Of a stretch of DNA of 53,035 nt, positions 11,601 to 19,474 are shown piece by piece (within the stretch, counting starts at the first letter, position 1; the number at the start of each line of letters is the position of its first letter). Source of the DNA: Fidelibacterota bacterium (lineage in GTDB: Bacteria; Fidelibacterota; UBA2242; JAFGTP01). The DNA lies in assembly GCA_016934035.1 (NCBI GenBank), contig JAFGTP010000059.1, forward strand, positions 1-53,035, in the 5' to 3' direction. The notes under the pieces were generated by a model. The model was given only the letters and a program-made list of their open reading frames with translations. It did no database searches and was not told where the DNA came from. The position numbers and the translations under genes were made by a program.

Positions 11601-12322
11601 GGTTGTTGATCCTGATCCAACATTTGCACCTGCCAGACATAATAACCGGCCTGCAGAGGAGGGCTTGATAACGGATAGACCAAAAAATTATTATCAACAA
11701 CACGGTCCAGAATCGGAACTTTTGTGATTGAATAATGAGGGTCTTCTCCTTCATCGTTGCGGCAGACGATAATTCTGTAATTTATAGTCAGTGCTGAGGG
11801 AACAAAACTAGGCGTCCATTCAAACCGGGGAAACAGGTCTAAAACATTGATGTCATCAACAGGTTCAATCAAATCCGGTACTTCCGGGATAATGATTTCA
11901 AATTCAACACAGCTTTCGGATTCGATCACACCTTCTTTTTCATAGGAAAAACAGATTTGGTAATTACCTTCTGGCAGGCGGCCGGTTTTCATAATCTGGT
12001 CCCCAAGTCTGTTGGTATAGTTCCAGGTTGTCAATTCCAAAAAGTCAACATTATCAATGGTTTGTTCTTCCAGGGTTGATATTTCAATGTTTCTTTTGTA
12101 GCCGTAGCCCAGTGGAATGCCATCTTTGATGATCTCGCCTTTGATGTCGATGGTAATATTGCCGGTTTCATAATTGGTGACTCTGACAGAAAAAATACCG
12201 GAACTCATGCTCCATTCTGAAATATAGGGAGTCGGAAAAGGATCTATTATTGCTTCAATATTGACAGTCTGGGCGAATAACAGGATTGGAAACAGGGCGA
12301 CAGGGATTATTTTTTTGATCAT
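5693..12322 (-). CDS. Giant secreted multidomain surface protein (2209 residues)
   Basis: A signal peptide (MIKKIIPVALFPILLFAQ) opens the largest gene of the window, preceded by an AAGGGG ribosome site. The N-terminal 150 residues (LPEGNYQICFSYE, then a paired SCVEFEI strand) resemble the N-terminal domain of large Bacteroidota surface proteins that I know as TANFOR, a tentative match. Fibronectin/Ig-like modules follow at about 155-255 and 350-460. A long beta-rich region spans about 540-1330. A mostly helical, coiled-coil-like section occupies about 1350-1760. A Gly/Asn/His-rich insert lies at about 1775-1830, and two more Ig-like modules come near the C-terminus. No protease or glycosidase motif and no T9SS tail are apparent. 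It heads the operon with the fibronectin-III and barrel genes. Adhesion or surface-layer roles are guesses. Confidence 0.8.
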   Translation of the reverse strand: MIKKIIPVALFPILLFAQTVNIEAIIDPFPTPYISEWSMSSGIFSVRVTNYETGNITIDIKGEIIKDGIPLGYGYKRNIEISTLEEQTIDNVDFLELTTWNYTNRLGDQIMKTGRLPEGNYQICFSYEKEGVIESESCVEFEIIIPEVPDLIEPVDDINVLDLFPRFEWTPSFVPSALTINYRIIVCRNDEGEDPHYSITKVPILDRVVDNNFLVYPLSSPPLQAGYYVWQVQMLDQDQQPLGEKDGKTEIGRFLFGPIPTAGQVLTVNDGLEEDRDWSQEFTVSGNWSGESDEFYYSAGTFAGGADILDWTFAGPLTSFSLSQALSEGTQYFINVKAGEFGEVICSDGCTIDRTPPRSNINQLADSLQSPFEVKWTASDDAAGIQTIHIQRKTEDSAFVDWKTLEDTTTFLSFPGETGKTYSFRSRAIDKAGNNELWPDSADAKTYVKKQDDSTYILVPNVAYLKITKDTKIEKKDDKTTLKGKAKLVIEPDPFENFEKEIDLSQSKKDSSNNNSDSSGIVFEINPATNSLEPKTGKITLSDSSGIKKVYKDVFKIVAISFDAARAANTKMMVDSAFIVLPFKIPSQGNTNLTSVDSIPITASGLAFNKEFNKDWSKWGMTFTIKKLALAAEANPPYIEAKVNVKLNKSGETEKDKQDFATNATIGFRGENDIFAHIVPDSTPMPLIPGKKYVLLDSLWFEKPSEEWKLGCALQFQYPAPLDSITDQSKANILIGDDGFVLDLALINEERKSTYDKNDKTAFSISDYFAMDLTNVNLKLQSVDNNGKMELSKEHSYVEFMADVYLGKETPKRIAIGDPEENKKGFKVTFDGDTQQPGFKVKDNPFDIGPVTLSGFTDGAGLGITFEPFEISLSGGLGINKPGTFEGTVNFENLIINKNGLNFSNFAVLGGDITVMDIITASIDSIGYSAEPTTLTFKEARGDSATQNKTVEVDSYFRLAGASLGLNLEGDGGAGGCEEFLLYKIGDNTNVVIRDAWFDVKNTCHLAADLVYAEDPEPMLNFSGSAEIKESGIMGVALGKIGRRDGRPTFGIFMAASGIQANLGAVTLDEMGGGFFYRPLPADIDQVKNLCGLKNGSLMQNDISQMIQQDLPATPDLTFAIMLYAGMVVQSREICDGNGLVTMTDNYFELLAKAKMMKNEAEGNLQLLVSWDPGYAEGFIGFKMERRKVIKIDQNIEFFVYSDEVPGLDQTIWAVMGHGNVTVFPGTISGKLTTDFFLGPPGFYFDVDIEKDYDFWIIDGTYEFGTMFWWEKNVSWGAYADVHGSLDLDHVAGISCGLEGALIGTYDDLLIYSVGSFSASFMGETVYNGGIWVSLGTNGVHGGKGRNDSYDGYIESARDMAGDMKDEIENLTDDIESARTTAQQMTDEQRLAAGETLYKIVGDDNLADIADLKTQYQNDLNNFHTPNNNLRTTFNGYLFFNEISNLKTLKNHLHADSATIAGHLTDLQEKSTILINRIQNYSSRVTESLPQLAGTIALTNPVDTGNVITVNVGGRNVTLPINGNINITAAAENTGNATQMMTDITAYKDSMLSQADNIIDDLVFADSILYCGNASVNSLSIQYYLHSHKVSKNTSDYIQYYDKMMKIYGSKSIDLLLGLKTAIEQDLNAQNVNISETKIEQLIHLRLGIINYLLRKAGKPDMTTQDITSMTAEEKKNYCFMLGQEVWYDIPFNGMSAIRDNTHNEIVRFMSQYDNGRNQYFNEWNRIGNRLETIHNVKAATYQFLYNFFDDLSWEFEDGGPQGNNNLITISNEGVQAGGKTYPNFHGLPGNAGGYQNGFLGVGNIQGNLHGLGHNQEDLQGPGHNLPDYLDEIVLGLDIGTAAQKIRNFDTFSSRRDYISGVAVPPQVKKFEGHFTSDETTASYFGILTLDYAAEHAAGGCFYNLNISNYTPGPISLGVGQKPSFYFFRLPDPMGDYHIQLTAFANTGFKINQGVNLPVNYYFTPFEGQGGVYQTDVSMEDETAASPPQFLSARYENTDPKILFEYLAEDPESGISEYHYAVADSVWYQFNTPAAPPQRQYNIVKNWQSTGGQTQVQVKNLIIQQGKKYFILGKAKNGVGLWSQISISENVMIDQTPPENFSIVNFQFEKSAKQGATNQYVLTTDWTSAHDPESDVAYILGLGTKNGNDDLLGFAPIYNNQTYLRQVLYLTGRSAPAQAVLTIRAVNAAGLVTQKSAVITMKTSKQRGR

Positions 12323-12453
12323 CGTTTTCCCCTTGAAATTTGTATAATTTAATTATTTAAATTTTTTGTGAAATCATCCTCACACATTCAATGATAATAA
12401 AGAAGTTAATTAACAATTATTTTACTATCAAATTAAAATGTTTGAATAATAAA

Positions 12454-12485
12454 AAACGGCTGCCTATCAAGGTCTGCAGCCGTTT
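12454..12485 (-). terminator. Rho-independent terminator of htpG
   Basis: Inverted repeat AAACGGCTGC / GCAGCCGTTT (12454-12463 and 12476-12485) with a 12-base loop. On the minus strand the hairpin is followed by a run of six U (12451-12456 overlapping the stem base). It lies directly downstream of the htpG stop. Confidence 0.85.
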
Positions 12486-12511
12486 GATTGAAGTCAGTTA
12501 TAATTTCGATA

Positions 12512-14380
12512 TTATTTTGTTGCTTTGATCATCAAGGAGGTCATTCTGGAGATGAAATCTGTCGGATTTTCAAGGTTTCCGTCAATCAGCAGGGCAGCTT
12601 CAAATAATTGATTGATAACATCATTGATGGTGTCACTGTTTTTTTCGTCGGCTTGAAGGACTGCCAGGTTTTTGATCAGTTCGTGTCCGGGATTGATTTC
12701 CAGTATTTTGGGTTGGCTGAAATGGGTTCCTTCCGGATTCATGGCCCGCATCATGCGTTCCATCTGCGGGTCCAGACCATCCTTATCGACAACCAGAGTT
12801 GCCGGAGAATCTACCAGTCTTTTGGATTCGACAACATCCTTTACTTTTTCACCCAGTATTTTTTTGAAGGTTTTAAGGATGGATTTCATTTCTTTCTTAT
12901 CCAGTTTTTCGGGGCTGGAATCGTCAGATTTTGTGGTGTCAATTTCTGCCTTTTCGATGGATACAAAATTTTTCCCTTCATATTCATAGAGGTTGGGCAT
13001 GACAAAGATATCGACCGGATCGGTGAAATAGAGGACTTCGATATCATTTTTGCGGAAATATTCCAGGTTTGGGTTGCGTGCGGCGATCTCTTTGTTTTCA
13101 CCTGTCAGAAAGTATATCTCCTTTTGGTCTTCTTTCATTCTTGCAATGTATTCATCAAAAGTAACCAGTTTCCCATCATCGGTTTTTGTGGATTCAAAGC
13201 AGAGGAGTTTTTTTATTTTATCGCTATTTTGAAAATCTGAATTCAAACCGGTTTTTAATAATTGCCCAAAATTTTTATAGAATTTTTCATACTTTTCCCG
13301 ATCGTTTTTCAACCATTCTTCAAACTGGGCCAGGAGCTTTTTTGTCAGAATTGATTTAATTTTTCCCATAACAGGAGAGTGCTGGGTTGTTTCCCTGGAA
13401 ACATTCAGGGGTAAGTCTTCTGTATCCACCACGCCCCGGATAAATCTGAGGTACTCCGGCAATAAATCTTCTGAGGCGTTGTCTTCGATAAAAACCCGGC
13501 TGTTGTAGAGATGGAGGCCTTTTTCATTGATGTCCCGAAACAGGTAAAGAGGCGCTCGCTCAGGAGTGAATAACAGCGCTTTGAAATTTACGGCGCCTTC
13601 CATGGATAGATGCAGGTGATCCAGTGGTTTTTCATAATCATTGGAAACAAATTTGTAAAATTCTTCCAACTCTTCTGGTTTTAGCTCTTCATCTGCCTTA
13701 CGCCATAAAGCTTCGACACTATTTTCTTTTTTATCATTGATGTAAATGGGGAAATCAACAAAATTTGAATATTTTTTAATAATCGATTTGATTCGGTATT
13801 CTTCGGCAAACTCCTCCTGAGCCTCCTTCAGGCGGAAGGATATTTTGGTACCGCGACTGGTTTTGTCAATTTCTTCAATAGTGTATTTTTCTTTGCCGTC
13901 ACTGATCCAGCGATAAGCCTGTTCTCCGGGTTTTGCTGACAATGTCTCGATGATGACCTCATCGGCTACCATGAAGACGGAATAAAAACCAACCCCGAAT
14001 TTCCCAATCATATCGGCATTGACGGGTTCGCCTTTTTCCTGCATTTCCTTGATATAATTTAGTGTCCCTGAATTGGCGACGGTGCCGATATTGTTTTGCA
14101 ACTCGTCCCGGGTCATACCAATTCCGGAATCTTCTATTGTGAATAATTTTTTGTCCTTGTCAACATTGATTTTGATGCAAAACTCTGAATCTTTGTCAAT
14201 GATTTCTTTTTCGGTCAATTCCAGAAACCGGGCTTTATTGAGTGCGTCGGAGGCATTGGAAATGAGTTCCCGCAGGAAAATCTCGGGATGTTTATAGAGT
14301 GAATGAATAATCAATTCCAAGAGCCGGTTGAGTTCTGCTTTGAACCTATGGTTGGTCTTTTTTCCTTTGTTTTCTGTCAT
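12512..14380 (-). CDS. htpG: Molecular chaperone HtpG (bacterial Hsp90)
   Basis: This is a 622-residue cytoplasmic Hsp90 chaperone, a homodimer that uses ATP to remodel client proteins. The N-terminal GHKL ATPase shows the expected motifs: ELISNASDALNKAR (helix with the catalytic Glu and Asn), IEDSGIGMT and GKFGVGFYS. The middle domain carries the LPLNVSRET stretch, with the arginine that contacts the ATP phosphate. The C-terminal dimerisation domain is shorter and ends without the eukaryotic MEEVD, as in bacteria. An AAGGAG site lies before the ATG. The gene is monocistronic, with its own terminator at 12454-12485. No CIRCE element is visible upstream, so its heat-shock control cannot be read from sequence. 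Confidence 0.98.
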   Translation of the reverse strand: MTENKGKKTNHRFKAELNRLLELIIHSLYKHPEIFLRELISNASDALNKARFLELTEKEIIDKDSEFCIKINVDKDKKLFTIEDSGIGMTRDELQNNIGTVANSGTLNYIKEMQEKGEPVNADMIGKFGVGFYSVFMVADEVIIETLSAKPGEQAYRWISDGKEKYTIEEIDKTSRGTKISFRLKEAQEEFAEEYRIKSIIKKYSNFVDFPIYINDKKENSVEALWRKADEELKPEELEEFYKFVSNDYEKPLDHLHLSMEGAVNFKALLFTPERAPLYLFRDINEKGLHLYNSRVFIEDNASEDLLPEYLRFIRGVVDTEDLPLNVSRETTQHSPVMGKIKSILTKKLLAQFEEWLKNDREKYEKFYKNFGQLLKTGLNSDFQNSDKIKKLLCFESTKTDDGKLVTFDEYIARMKEDQKEIYFLTGENKEIAARNPNLEYFRKNDIEVLYFTDPVDIFVMPNLYEYEGKNFVSIEKAEIDTTKSDDSSPEKLDKKEMKSILKTFKKILGEKVKDVVESKRLVDSPATLVVDKDGLDPQMERMMRAMNPEGTHFSQPKILEINPGHELIKNLAVLQADEKNSDTINDVINQLFEAALLIDGNLENPTDFISRMTSLMIKATK

Positions 14381-14604
14381 AAATAATTCTCCTTTTTTAT
14401 TTTGATTTTAAATTTTTTGAGTTTTGCACTTTAACCATAATCATGCCATAAAATCTGACTGACATTATGACATAACTAAAAACTATAAGGAACAGCAATG
14501 ATTTTAGATTTTTGGATAAAATAATCTAAAAATGAATAATCTTCTGTTTTATGTAATAGGAAAAATTATTATACTATGCGTGATTAAACCAATTTAGAGT
14601 ACCT

Positions 14605-16008
14605 ATGAGATTTAAAAATATTCTTTTAAAAAACATCCTGATTGTTCTATTGCCGGGTCTGCTTTTTGGGTTTGGACGAAAATTACCCGATCACATCAGT
14701 GTTGAGTCTTCTGATTATTCACTTCCCCGGGAAGGCATTGAATTTCTCAGGGATCTGACCTATCGTGGTGATTCCTGTCGAATAGCCGACCAGGAGATTT
14801 ATCCCCGGGCTTATCAATTGATAGATAGTGCGGAAAAATTTCTGGTTCTGGATATCTTTTTGTTCATCGAAAGCTCCGTGGATTCAAATCCTGAATATAT
14901 ACGGACGACAGAACTGCTGACTCAGAAACTAATCGACAAAAAAAATTTCAATCCTCTCATGCCGATATATTTTATTACCGATGAGTTCAATATTTTTTAT
15001 TATAGTCATAAAAACAGCCACTTAGAAAGAATGAAAGAAGCTGGTATTGAAGTCATTATTACGGATATGCTGAAATTTAGGGATTCTCATCAACCTTATT
15101 CGCTTTTTTGGAGAATTGGGCCGCGCTGGTTCGGAAATCCAAATTACAAGGGAACTTTTAAAAATCTTTTCACTGACCCGAAGGAAAAAATGGCAATCCG
15201 ATCCATTTTGAAACTGTTTAATTTTAAAGCCAATCACCGCAAGATCATTCTTTCCGAAAAAGCAGCGATTGTCACTTCCGCTAATCCGCACACAGCCAGC
15301 AGCCTCCATTCCAATATCGGTTTTTATGTCACCGGTGAAGTACTAAAGGATATTCTGGATTCTGAAAAGGCGGTGGCCCAAATCTCTAAAAGTCAGATTG
15401 ATATTGATTTTACGCCTGAAAAAACCACTGGCCCGCTCAAACTGAAATATATCACTGAAGGTAAAATTCGAAAGCATCTGGTAAAAAATATCGATAAACT
15501 GAATGCTGCGGATTCGTTGGATATCAGTGTGTTTTATATGTCCGACAGAAAAGTAGTCAAAGCCATCAGGGAAGCTAAGGAGAGGGGCGTTACTATCCGG
15601 CTCCTGCTGGACGCCAACAAGGATGCTTTTGGTAAGCAAAAAAATGGCATTCCCAATCGGCAGGTAGCCTGGGAACTGGTCAAAAAAGGCGTTGCGGTCC
15701 GATGGGCAAACACTCATGGGGAACAATTTCATACAAAAATTGCGATCTTCACGCAAGCGGATTCCTTAACAGTTATCGGTGGCTCTGCCAATTTTACCAA
15801 ACGAAACATTGGTGATAAAAACCTCGAAGCAGATCTTTTAATTCGTGCGGCAAGAGATGAAAACATTGCCTTGGAATTAAAAGAATATTTCGATCTCATT
15901 TGGTATGATGAAAGGTTTTCCATGGATTTTGAACATTATAAGGAAGCAAAATTCCTGAAATACTGGATTTACAGATATCAGGAATTTGCAGGAATGGGCA
16001 CTTTCTAG
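14605..16008 (+). CDS. Phospholipase D-like phosphatidyltransferase, cardiolipin-synthase type
   Basis: This 467-residue protein has an N-terminal hydrophobic segment (residues 6-24) that acts as signal or anchor, then two PLD domains. The HxK motifs are present at H211-R-K213 (NHRKIILSE) and H376-T-K378 (FHTKIAIFT), each followed by the expected Ser/Asn strand (TSANPH and GGSANFT). The Asp that completes the HKD motif is Glu218 in the first copy and Thr383 in the second, so both are atypical. The family includes cardiolipin and phosphatidylserine synthases, phospholipases and nucleases; I cannot choose among them. The stop TAG overlaps the GTG start of the next permease gene by one base. The ribosome site before the ATG is weak. 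Confidence 0.82.
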   Translation: MRFKNILLKNILIVLLPGLLFGFGRKLPDHISVESSDYSLPREGIEFLRDLTYRGDSCRIADQEIYPRAYQLIDSAEKFLVLDIFLFIESSVDSNPEYIRTTELLTQKLIDKKNFNPLMPIYFITDEFNIFYYSHKNSHLERMKEAGIEVIITDMLKFRDSHQPYSLFWRIGPRWFGNPNYKGTFKNLFTDPKEKMAIRSILKLFNFKANHRKIILSEKAAIVTSANPHTASSLHSNIGFYVTGEVLKDILDSEKAVAQISKSQIDIDFTPEKTTGPLKLKYITEGKIRKHLVKNIDKLNAADSLDISVFYMSDRKVVKAIREAKERGVTIRLLLDANKDAFGKQKNGIPNRQVAWELVKKGVAVRWANTHGEQFHTKIAIFTQADSLTVIGGSANFTKRNIGDKNLEADLLIRAARDENIALELKEYFDLIWYDERFSMDFEHYKEAKFLKYWIYRYQEFAGMGTF

Positions 16009-16766
16009 TGATACATCATGACCTGATTATGTATGCTATCATGATTTTTGCCGGTATCCTGGCCGGTATCATTAATACCTTGGCGGGCGGTGGCAGCTCT
16101 CTGACTCTGCCTGTTTTAATTTTGACCGGAATGCCTTCGACCATTGCCAATGCGACCAACAGAGTGGCAATTTTTTTTCAGAATGTCACGGCCACAGCCA
16201 AATTTCATAGCCATGGTGAATTAAAGATAAAGCCGGTCTTGCCAATCACGATTTCTGCGGTTTTCGGATCGATTATCGGCTCAGCTTTCGCTATAAAACT
16301 GGATTCTGCCACATTTGATAAAATTCTTGCCCTCTTTCTTTTATCCATGCTGGTCGTGATTTTATTACCCAAAAGAAAAAAAAAGAATAAAAAAGAGCGG
16401 CATCTGCCCTTTTTCCTGGAGCTAATCCTGTTTTTTGGTATCGGCTTGTACGGTGGATTCGTGCAGGCGGGTGTGGGATTTTTGTTTCTGGGTGCATTGA
16501 ATCTCCTATCCAATAAAGATTTGGTAAAATCCAATGCCATTAAAGTATTTATTATCGGGACCTATACTTTTTTTGCTATAGTTATTTTCGCGATTGCCGA
16601 TAAGATAATATGGAAGTACGGAATTGTTCTGGCAATCGGGAACAGTATCGGTGCTTTTATAGGTGTTAAATTGGCAATTACAAGAGGTGAAATGATCGTA
16701 AAAATAATACTGACGGTAGCAATTCTAACTTCATTTTTAAAATTGTTTGGCATATTGAAGTTTTAA
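16008..16766 (+). CDS. TSUP (TauE/SafE) family membrane permease
   Basis: This 252-residue inner-membrane protein has about eight hydrophobic segments. The N-terminal signature GIINTLAGGGSSLTLPVL and the ATNR motif of the first repeat are typical of the TauE/SafE family, which moves sulfite, sulfonates or other small organic anions. A basic cytoplasmic loop (LPKRKKKNKKERH) follows the fourth segment. The second repeat has GFVQAGVGF, a weaker copy of the glycine signature. I place the start at the GTG that overlaps the previous stop (TAGTG). An in-frame ATG at 16029 is an alternative. The substrate is unknown; no sulfur genes lie nearby. Confidence 0.88.
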   Translation: MIHHDLIMYAIMIFAGILAGIINTLAGGGSSLTLPVLILTGMPSTIANATNRVAIFFQNVTATAKFHSHGELKIKPVLPITISAVFGSIIGSAFAIKLDSATFDKILALFLLSMLVVILLPKRKKKNKKERHLPFFLELILFFGIGLYGGFVQAGVGFLFLGALNLLSNKDLVKSNAIKVFIIGTYTFFAIVIFAIADKIIWKYGIVLAIGNSIGAFIGVKLAITRGEMIVKIILTVAILTSFLKLFGILKF

Positions 16767-16817
16767 ATAAAAAAGAATAGAATGAGTATAACTTAAGTAT
16801 CAAAAGAAAGATAAACC

Positions 16818-17684
16818 ATGACACCCAAAATTGATGCAATAATCAAAGAAGTCAATAAATCAAATTTCGCAACAATCCGTGGAATTATTACGGGTATCTT
16901 TGAAATTCTGAACAATGCCAAAAGTTCAGTCAATGATCTGGAACGGATCATCCGTTTGGATCCCCCCTTGGCTGCAAAGGTATTGAAAGTGGCCAATTCC
17001 GCCTTTTACGCATCCCGGGTAGAATTCAAGGATTTGAAAGAAGCCGTTTTATGGATTGGATTTGATGAAATAAAAAACATTGCTCTTACGGAACAACTTT
17101 ATAAAGTATTTCATACCGATGCGGAAGGTTCTTTTTCCCGAAAAGATCTTTGGAAAAATTCAATTTCAACAGCTTTGCTAGCCAAAATGGTTTACCGACG
17201 CGAATTTGGGGAAAAAGGTGAAAATATTTACACTGCAGGTCTGTTGCACAATATTGGTATTATCATCATGGACCAATTCGCACATGAGGAGTTTGAAAAG
17301 ATCCTCAGTTTTGGAATCGCCAATGATTTAGACCACTGTGCTTCTGAAAGCCAAATTTTGGATTACAAACATACTGATATTGTTGAAGCTCTGGGTAAAG
17401 ACTGGAAATTTCCCGATGAACTAATCTATTCTGTAAAATATCATCATACGCCGGAACAGGCACCGGCAGAATATAGAAAGCAGGCAGAGACTTTGTTTAT
17501 AGCGGATCATTTTTGTAAAAAATGGAAACTCGGCTATTCTGATTCCTGTAATGTTGATGAAGATGAAATTTTAAAGGTTATCAAAAATAACGACATCGAA
17601 ACAGAATCACTGGACCTAATGCATTCAGACCTGGTTGAACAAATTGCACATCTTGAAGATATCGGACTTCTTTCCAATGACTGA
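16818..17684 (+). CDS. HDOD domain signalling protein
   Basis: This 288-residue cytoplasmic protein is covered mainly by an HDOD domain, a degenerate relative of HD phosphohydrolases found in bacterial signalling. The typical opening (LDPPLAAKVLKVANSAFY) is at about residues 48-65, and the AGLLHNIGIIIMD motif lies near 140, where the HD pair is His-Asn. The metal site is therefore incomplete, as in most HDOD proteins. A further conserved patch is VKYHHTPE near 212. The gene overlaps the next kinase gene by eight bases, so the two are probably produced together. The pairing suggests that the HDOD protein acts with the kinase in one pathway. No catalytic function is claimed. Confidence 0.92.
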   Translation: MTPKIDAIIKEVNKSNFATIRGIITGIFEILNNAKSSVNDLERIIRLDPPLAAKVLKVANSAFYASRVEFKDLKEAVLWIGFDEIKNIALTEQLYKVFHTDAEGSFSRKDLWKNSISTALLAKMVYRREFGEKGENIYTAGLLHNIGIIIMDQFAHEEFEKILSFGIANDLDHCASESQILDYKHTDIVEALGKDWKFPDELIYSVKYHHTPEQAPAEYRKQAETLFIADHFCKKWKLGYSDSCNVDEDEILKVIKNNDIETESLDLMHSDLVEQIAHLEDIGLLSND

Positions 17685-18540
17685 GATAAAGGACGCAAAA
17701 ACATTGCTTCAGAAAATAAAACATTTGGAGAATGAAAATTCTATTCTGAAAAAGGAAAAATATGAATTTGAAATCAAATTCATGGAATTATATAACGACA
17801 TGGAGAAAAAAGTCCGTGATCGTGCGGCACTGATTCAGGAACAAAAATTCAAACTGCAGGATGAAATCCAGAAAAGGGAAATCATTGAAGAAAATCTGCG
17901 GAAAGCCCTGAGCGAAAAAAATTATCTTTTCAGAGAATTGCACCACCGTGTCAAAAATAATCTTCAGATGATATCCAGTATTATCAACCTGCAGATCAAA
18001 GATACAAAAAACCAGGAGGTTAAATTGCTCCTGGAAGAAAGCCGAAAAAAAATCAATTCCATGGCCCTGGTTCATGATTTTATCTATGACTCTGGTACAT
18101 CAGACAAAATCAATCTGAGTGAATATCTGGAATTTTTAAGCAAGGAAGTATTTAAATCCAATGTCAAACATTATTCCCTTCAGAATTTGAATTTGAAAAT
18201 TGAAAAGGGTATCGTGGCCCCCTTAAAAATATCTCTGCCCTGCGGTTTGATAATCAATGAATTAATCACCAATTCACTAAAACATGCTTTCCCTGAAAAA
18301 ATGAAAGGTGAAATTTTTGTTGAATTGAAACAGAAAAAGGCGACTTATTATCTGATTGTCACCGATACCGGCATCGGGATAAGTGAAGATCAGTTTAACC
18401 AGTCCGGGCGCAATCTGGGCCTGAATCTGGTGAAAATGCTTGTGGAAAATCAATTGAAAGGTAAAATCAACTGGAAAAATGGTAAGGGTACAAAAATAAC
18501 TATCATGATTCCGGATAAATCCCATGATCAATCGTGCTGA
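17677..18540 (+). CDS. Sensor histidine kinase, HisKA_2 type, no membrane sensor
   Basis: I choose the ATG at 17677, inside the end of the HDOD gene; an in-frame TTG at 17635 is less likely. The protein then has 287 residues. Residues 1-80 form a charged coiled coil. The HisKA_2 phospho-acceptor motif ELHHRVKNNLQ follows, with His89/His90. A HATPase domain completes it, with the N box INELITNSLKHAF, DTGIGIS and a final GKGTKITI. There is no transmembrane, PAS or GAF domain, so input must come through the coiled coil or a partner. The overlapping HDOD protein is the obvious candidate. No receiver gene lies beside it; the only receiver in the window belongs to the NtrC-type protein at 21918-23267. 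Confidence 0.93.
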   Translation: MTEIKDAKTLLQKIKHLENENSILKKEKYEFEIKFMELYNDMEKKVRDRAALIQEQKFKLQDEIQKREIIEENLRKALSEKNYLFRELHHRVKNNLQMISSIINLQIKDTKNQEVKLLLEESRKKINSMALVHDFIYDSGTSDKINLSEYLEFLSKEVFKSNVKHYSLQNLNLKIEKGIVAPLKISLPCGLIINELITNSLKHAFPEKMKGEIFVELKQKKATYYLIVTDTGIGISEDQFNQSGRNLGLNLVKMLVENQLKGKINWKNGKGTKITIMIPDKSHDQSC

Positions 18541-19474
18541 CCTTCTATCTGCCCATCAAATAATCAAAGGACTCATCCACAACACACCAGTGCTGACTGC
18601 GGCTAGCATCAATGCAATTCTGGAGATGGATCTCTATTTCAAATGTGAAAATTTACAAAAAGTCGGAGCTTTTAAAATTAGGGGCGCAACCCATGCCGTT
18701 TTTACACTGTCACAAACGGAAATGAAATTTGGCGTCGCCACCCATTCGTCAGGCAATCATGCTGCAGCCCTGGCCCTGGCAGCCCGGTGGAAAAAAATCC
18801 CCGCTGAGGTGGTCATGCCCATAAGTTCTCCCCGGGTGAAAGTCGAAGCTGTACGCGGTTATGGTGCCAATATCACTTTTTGCGAACCCAACCAGGAAGC
18901 CAGAGAATCTACCCTCAATAAAATCCTAGAAAAAACGGGAGCAACTTTTATCCATCCCTACAATAATGAAAAAATAATTGCAGGTCAAAGTACCGCCGCC
19001 CTGGAAATGCTGGAAAAAATTCCAAATCTGGAATATCTTATTACTCCGGTTGGCGGTGGCGGTTTACTAAGCGGGACCTTGCTAGCCTGCCAATATTTTT
19101 ATCCTCATGTCAGGGTAATCGGAGCCGAGCCACAGGGTGCTGATGATGCTTTTCGGTCACTGCAGCAAAACCGTATTATACCTTCCATCAGTCCAAAGAC
19201 TATTGCTGACGGTTTATTGACTTCCCTGGGAAGTCTGACTTTCCCCATTATTCAGCAATATGTTGACAAAATCATCACGGTCAAAGAAACGTCCATTATC
19301 CAAGCAATGCGAATGGTTTGGGAACGAATGAAAATCATTATTGAACCTTCCTCAGCTGTGCCTATGGCTGCAGTCCTTGAAAACCGGGATTTTTTCCAGG
19401 GCAAACGGATCGGAATAATACTTTCAGGGGGTAATGTTGATCTCGGGAAGTTGCCATTTAATTCGGGAGATTGA
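18524..19474 (+). CDS. PLP-dependent threonine/serine dehydratase
   Basis: This 316-residue fold-type II pyridoxal-phosphate enzyme would deaminate threonine to 2-oxobutyrate or serine to pyruvate, or racemise serine. The Schiff-base lysine is Lys51 in VGAFKIRGA. The substrate loop SSGNHA is at 75-80 and the phosphate-binding glycine loop PVGGGGLLSG begins at 176. The length matches catabolic threonine dehydratases and serine racemases, which lack the C-terminal ACT-like regulatory domain of IlvA, so feedback control by isoleucine is not expected. It overlaps the histidine-kinase gene by 17 bases at its start. At its 3' end it overlaps the convergent MATE gene by 51 bases. Confidence 0.92.
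   Translation: MINRADLLSAHQIIKGLIHNTPVLTAASINAILEMDLYFKCENLQKVGAFKIRGATHAVFTLSQTEMKFGVATHSSGNHAAALALAARWKKIPAEVVMPISSPRVKVEAVRGYGANITFCEPNQEARESTLNKILEKTGATFIHPYNNEKIIAGQSTAALEMLEKIPNLEYLITPVGGGGLLSGTLLACQYFYPHVRVIGAEPQGADDAFRSLQQNRIIPSISPKTIADGLLTSLGSLTFPIIQQYVDKIITVKETSIIQAMRMVWERMKIIIEPSSAVPMAAVLENRDFFQGKRIGIILSGGNVDLGKLPFNSGD

Noticed and set aside
14434..14448. TGGCATG-like sequence (minus strand) upstream of htpG as a sigma-54 promoter
   Set aside because: The -12 GC is replaced by GT at the required spacing; only the -24 half matches.
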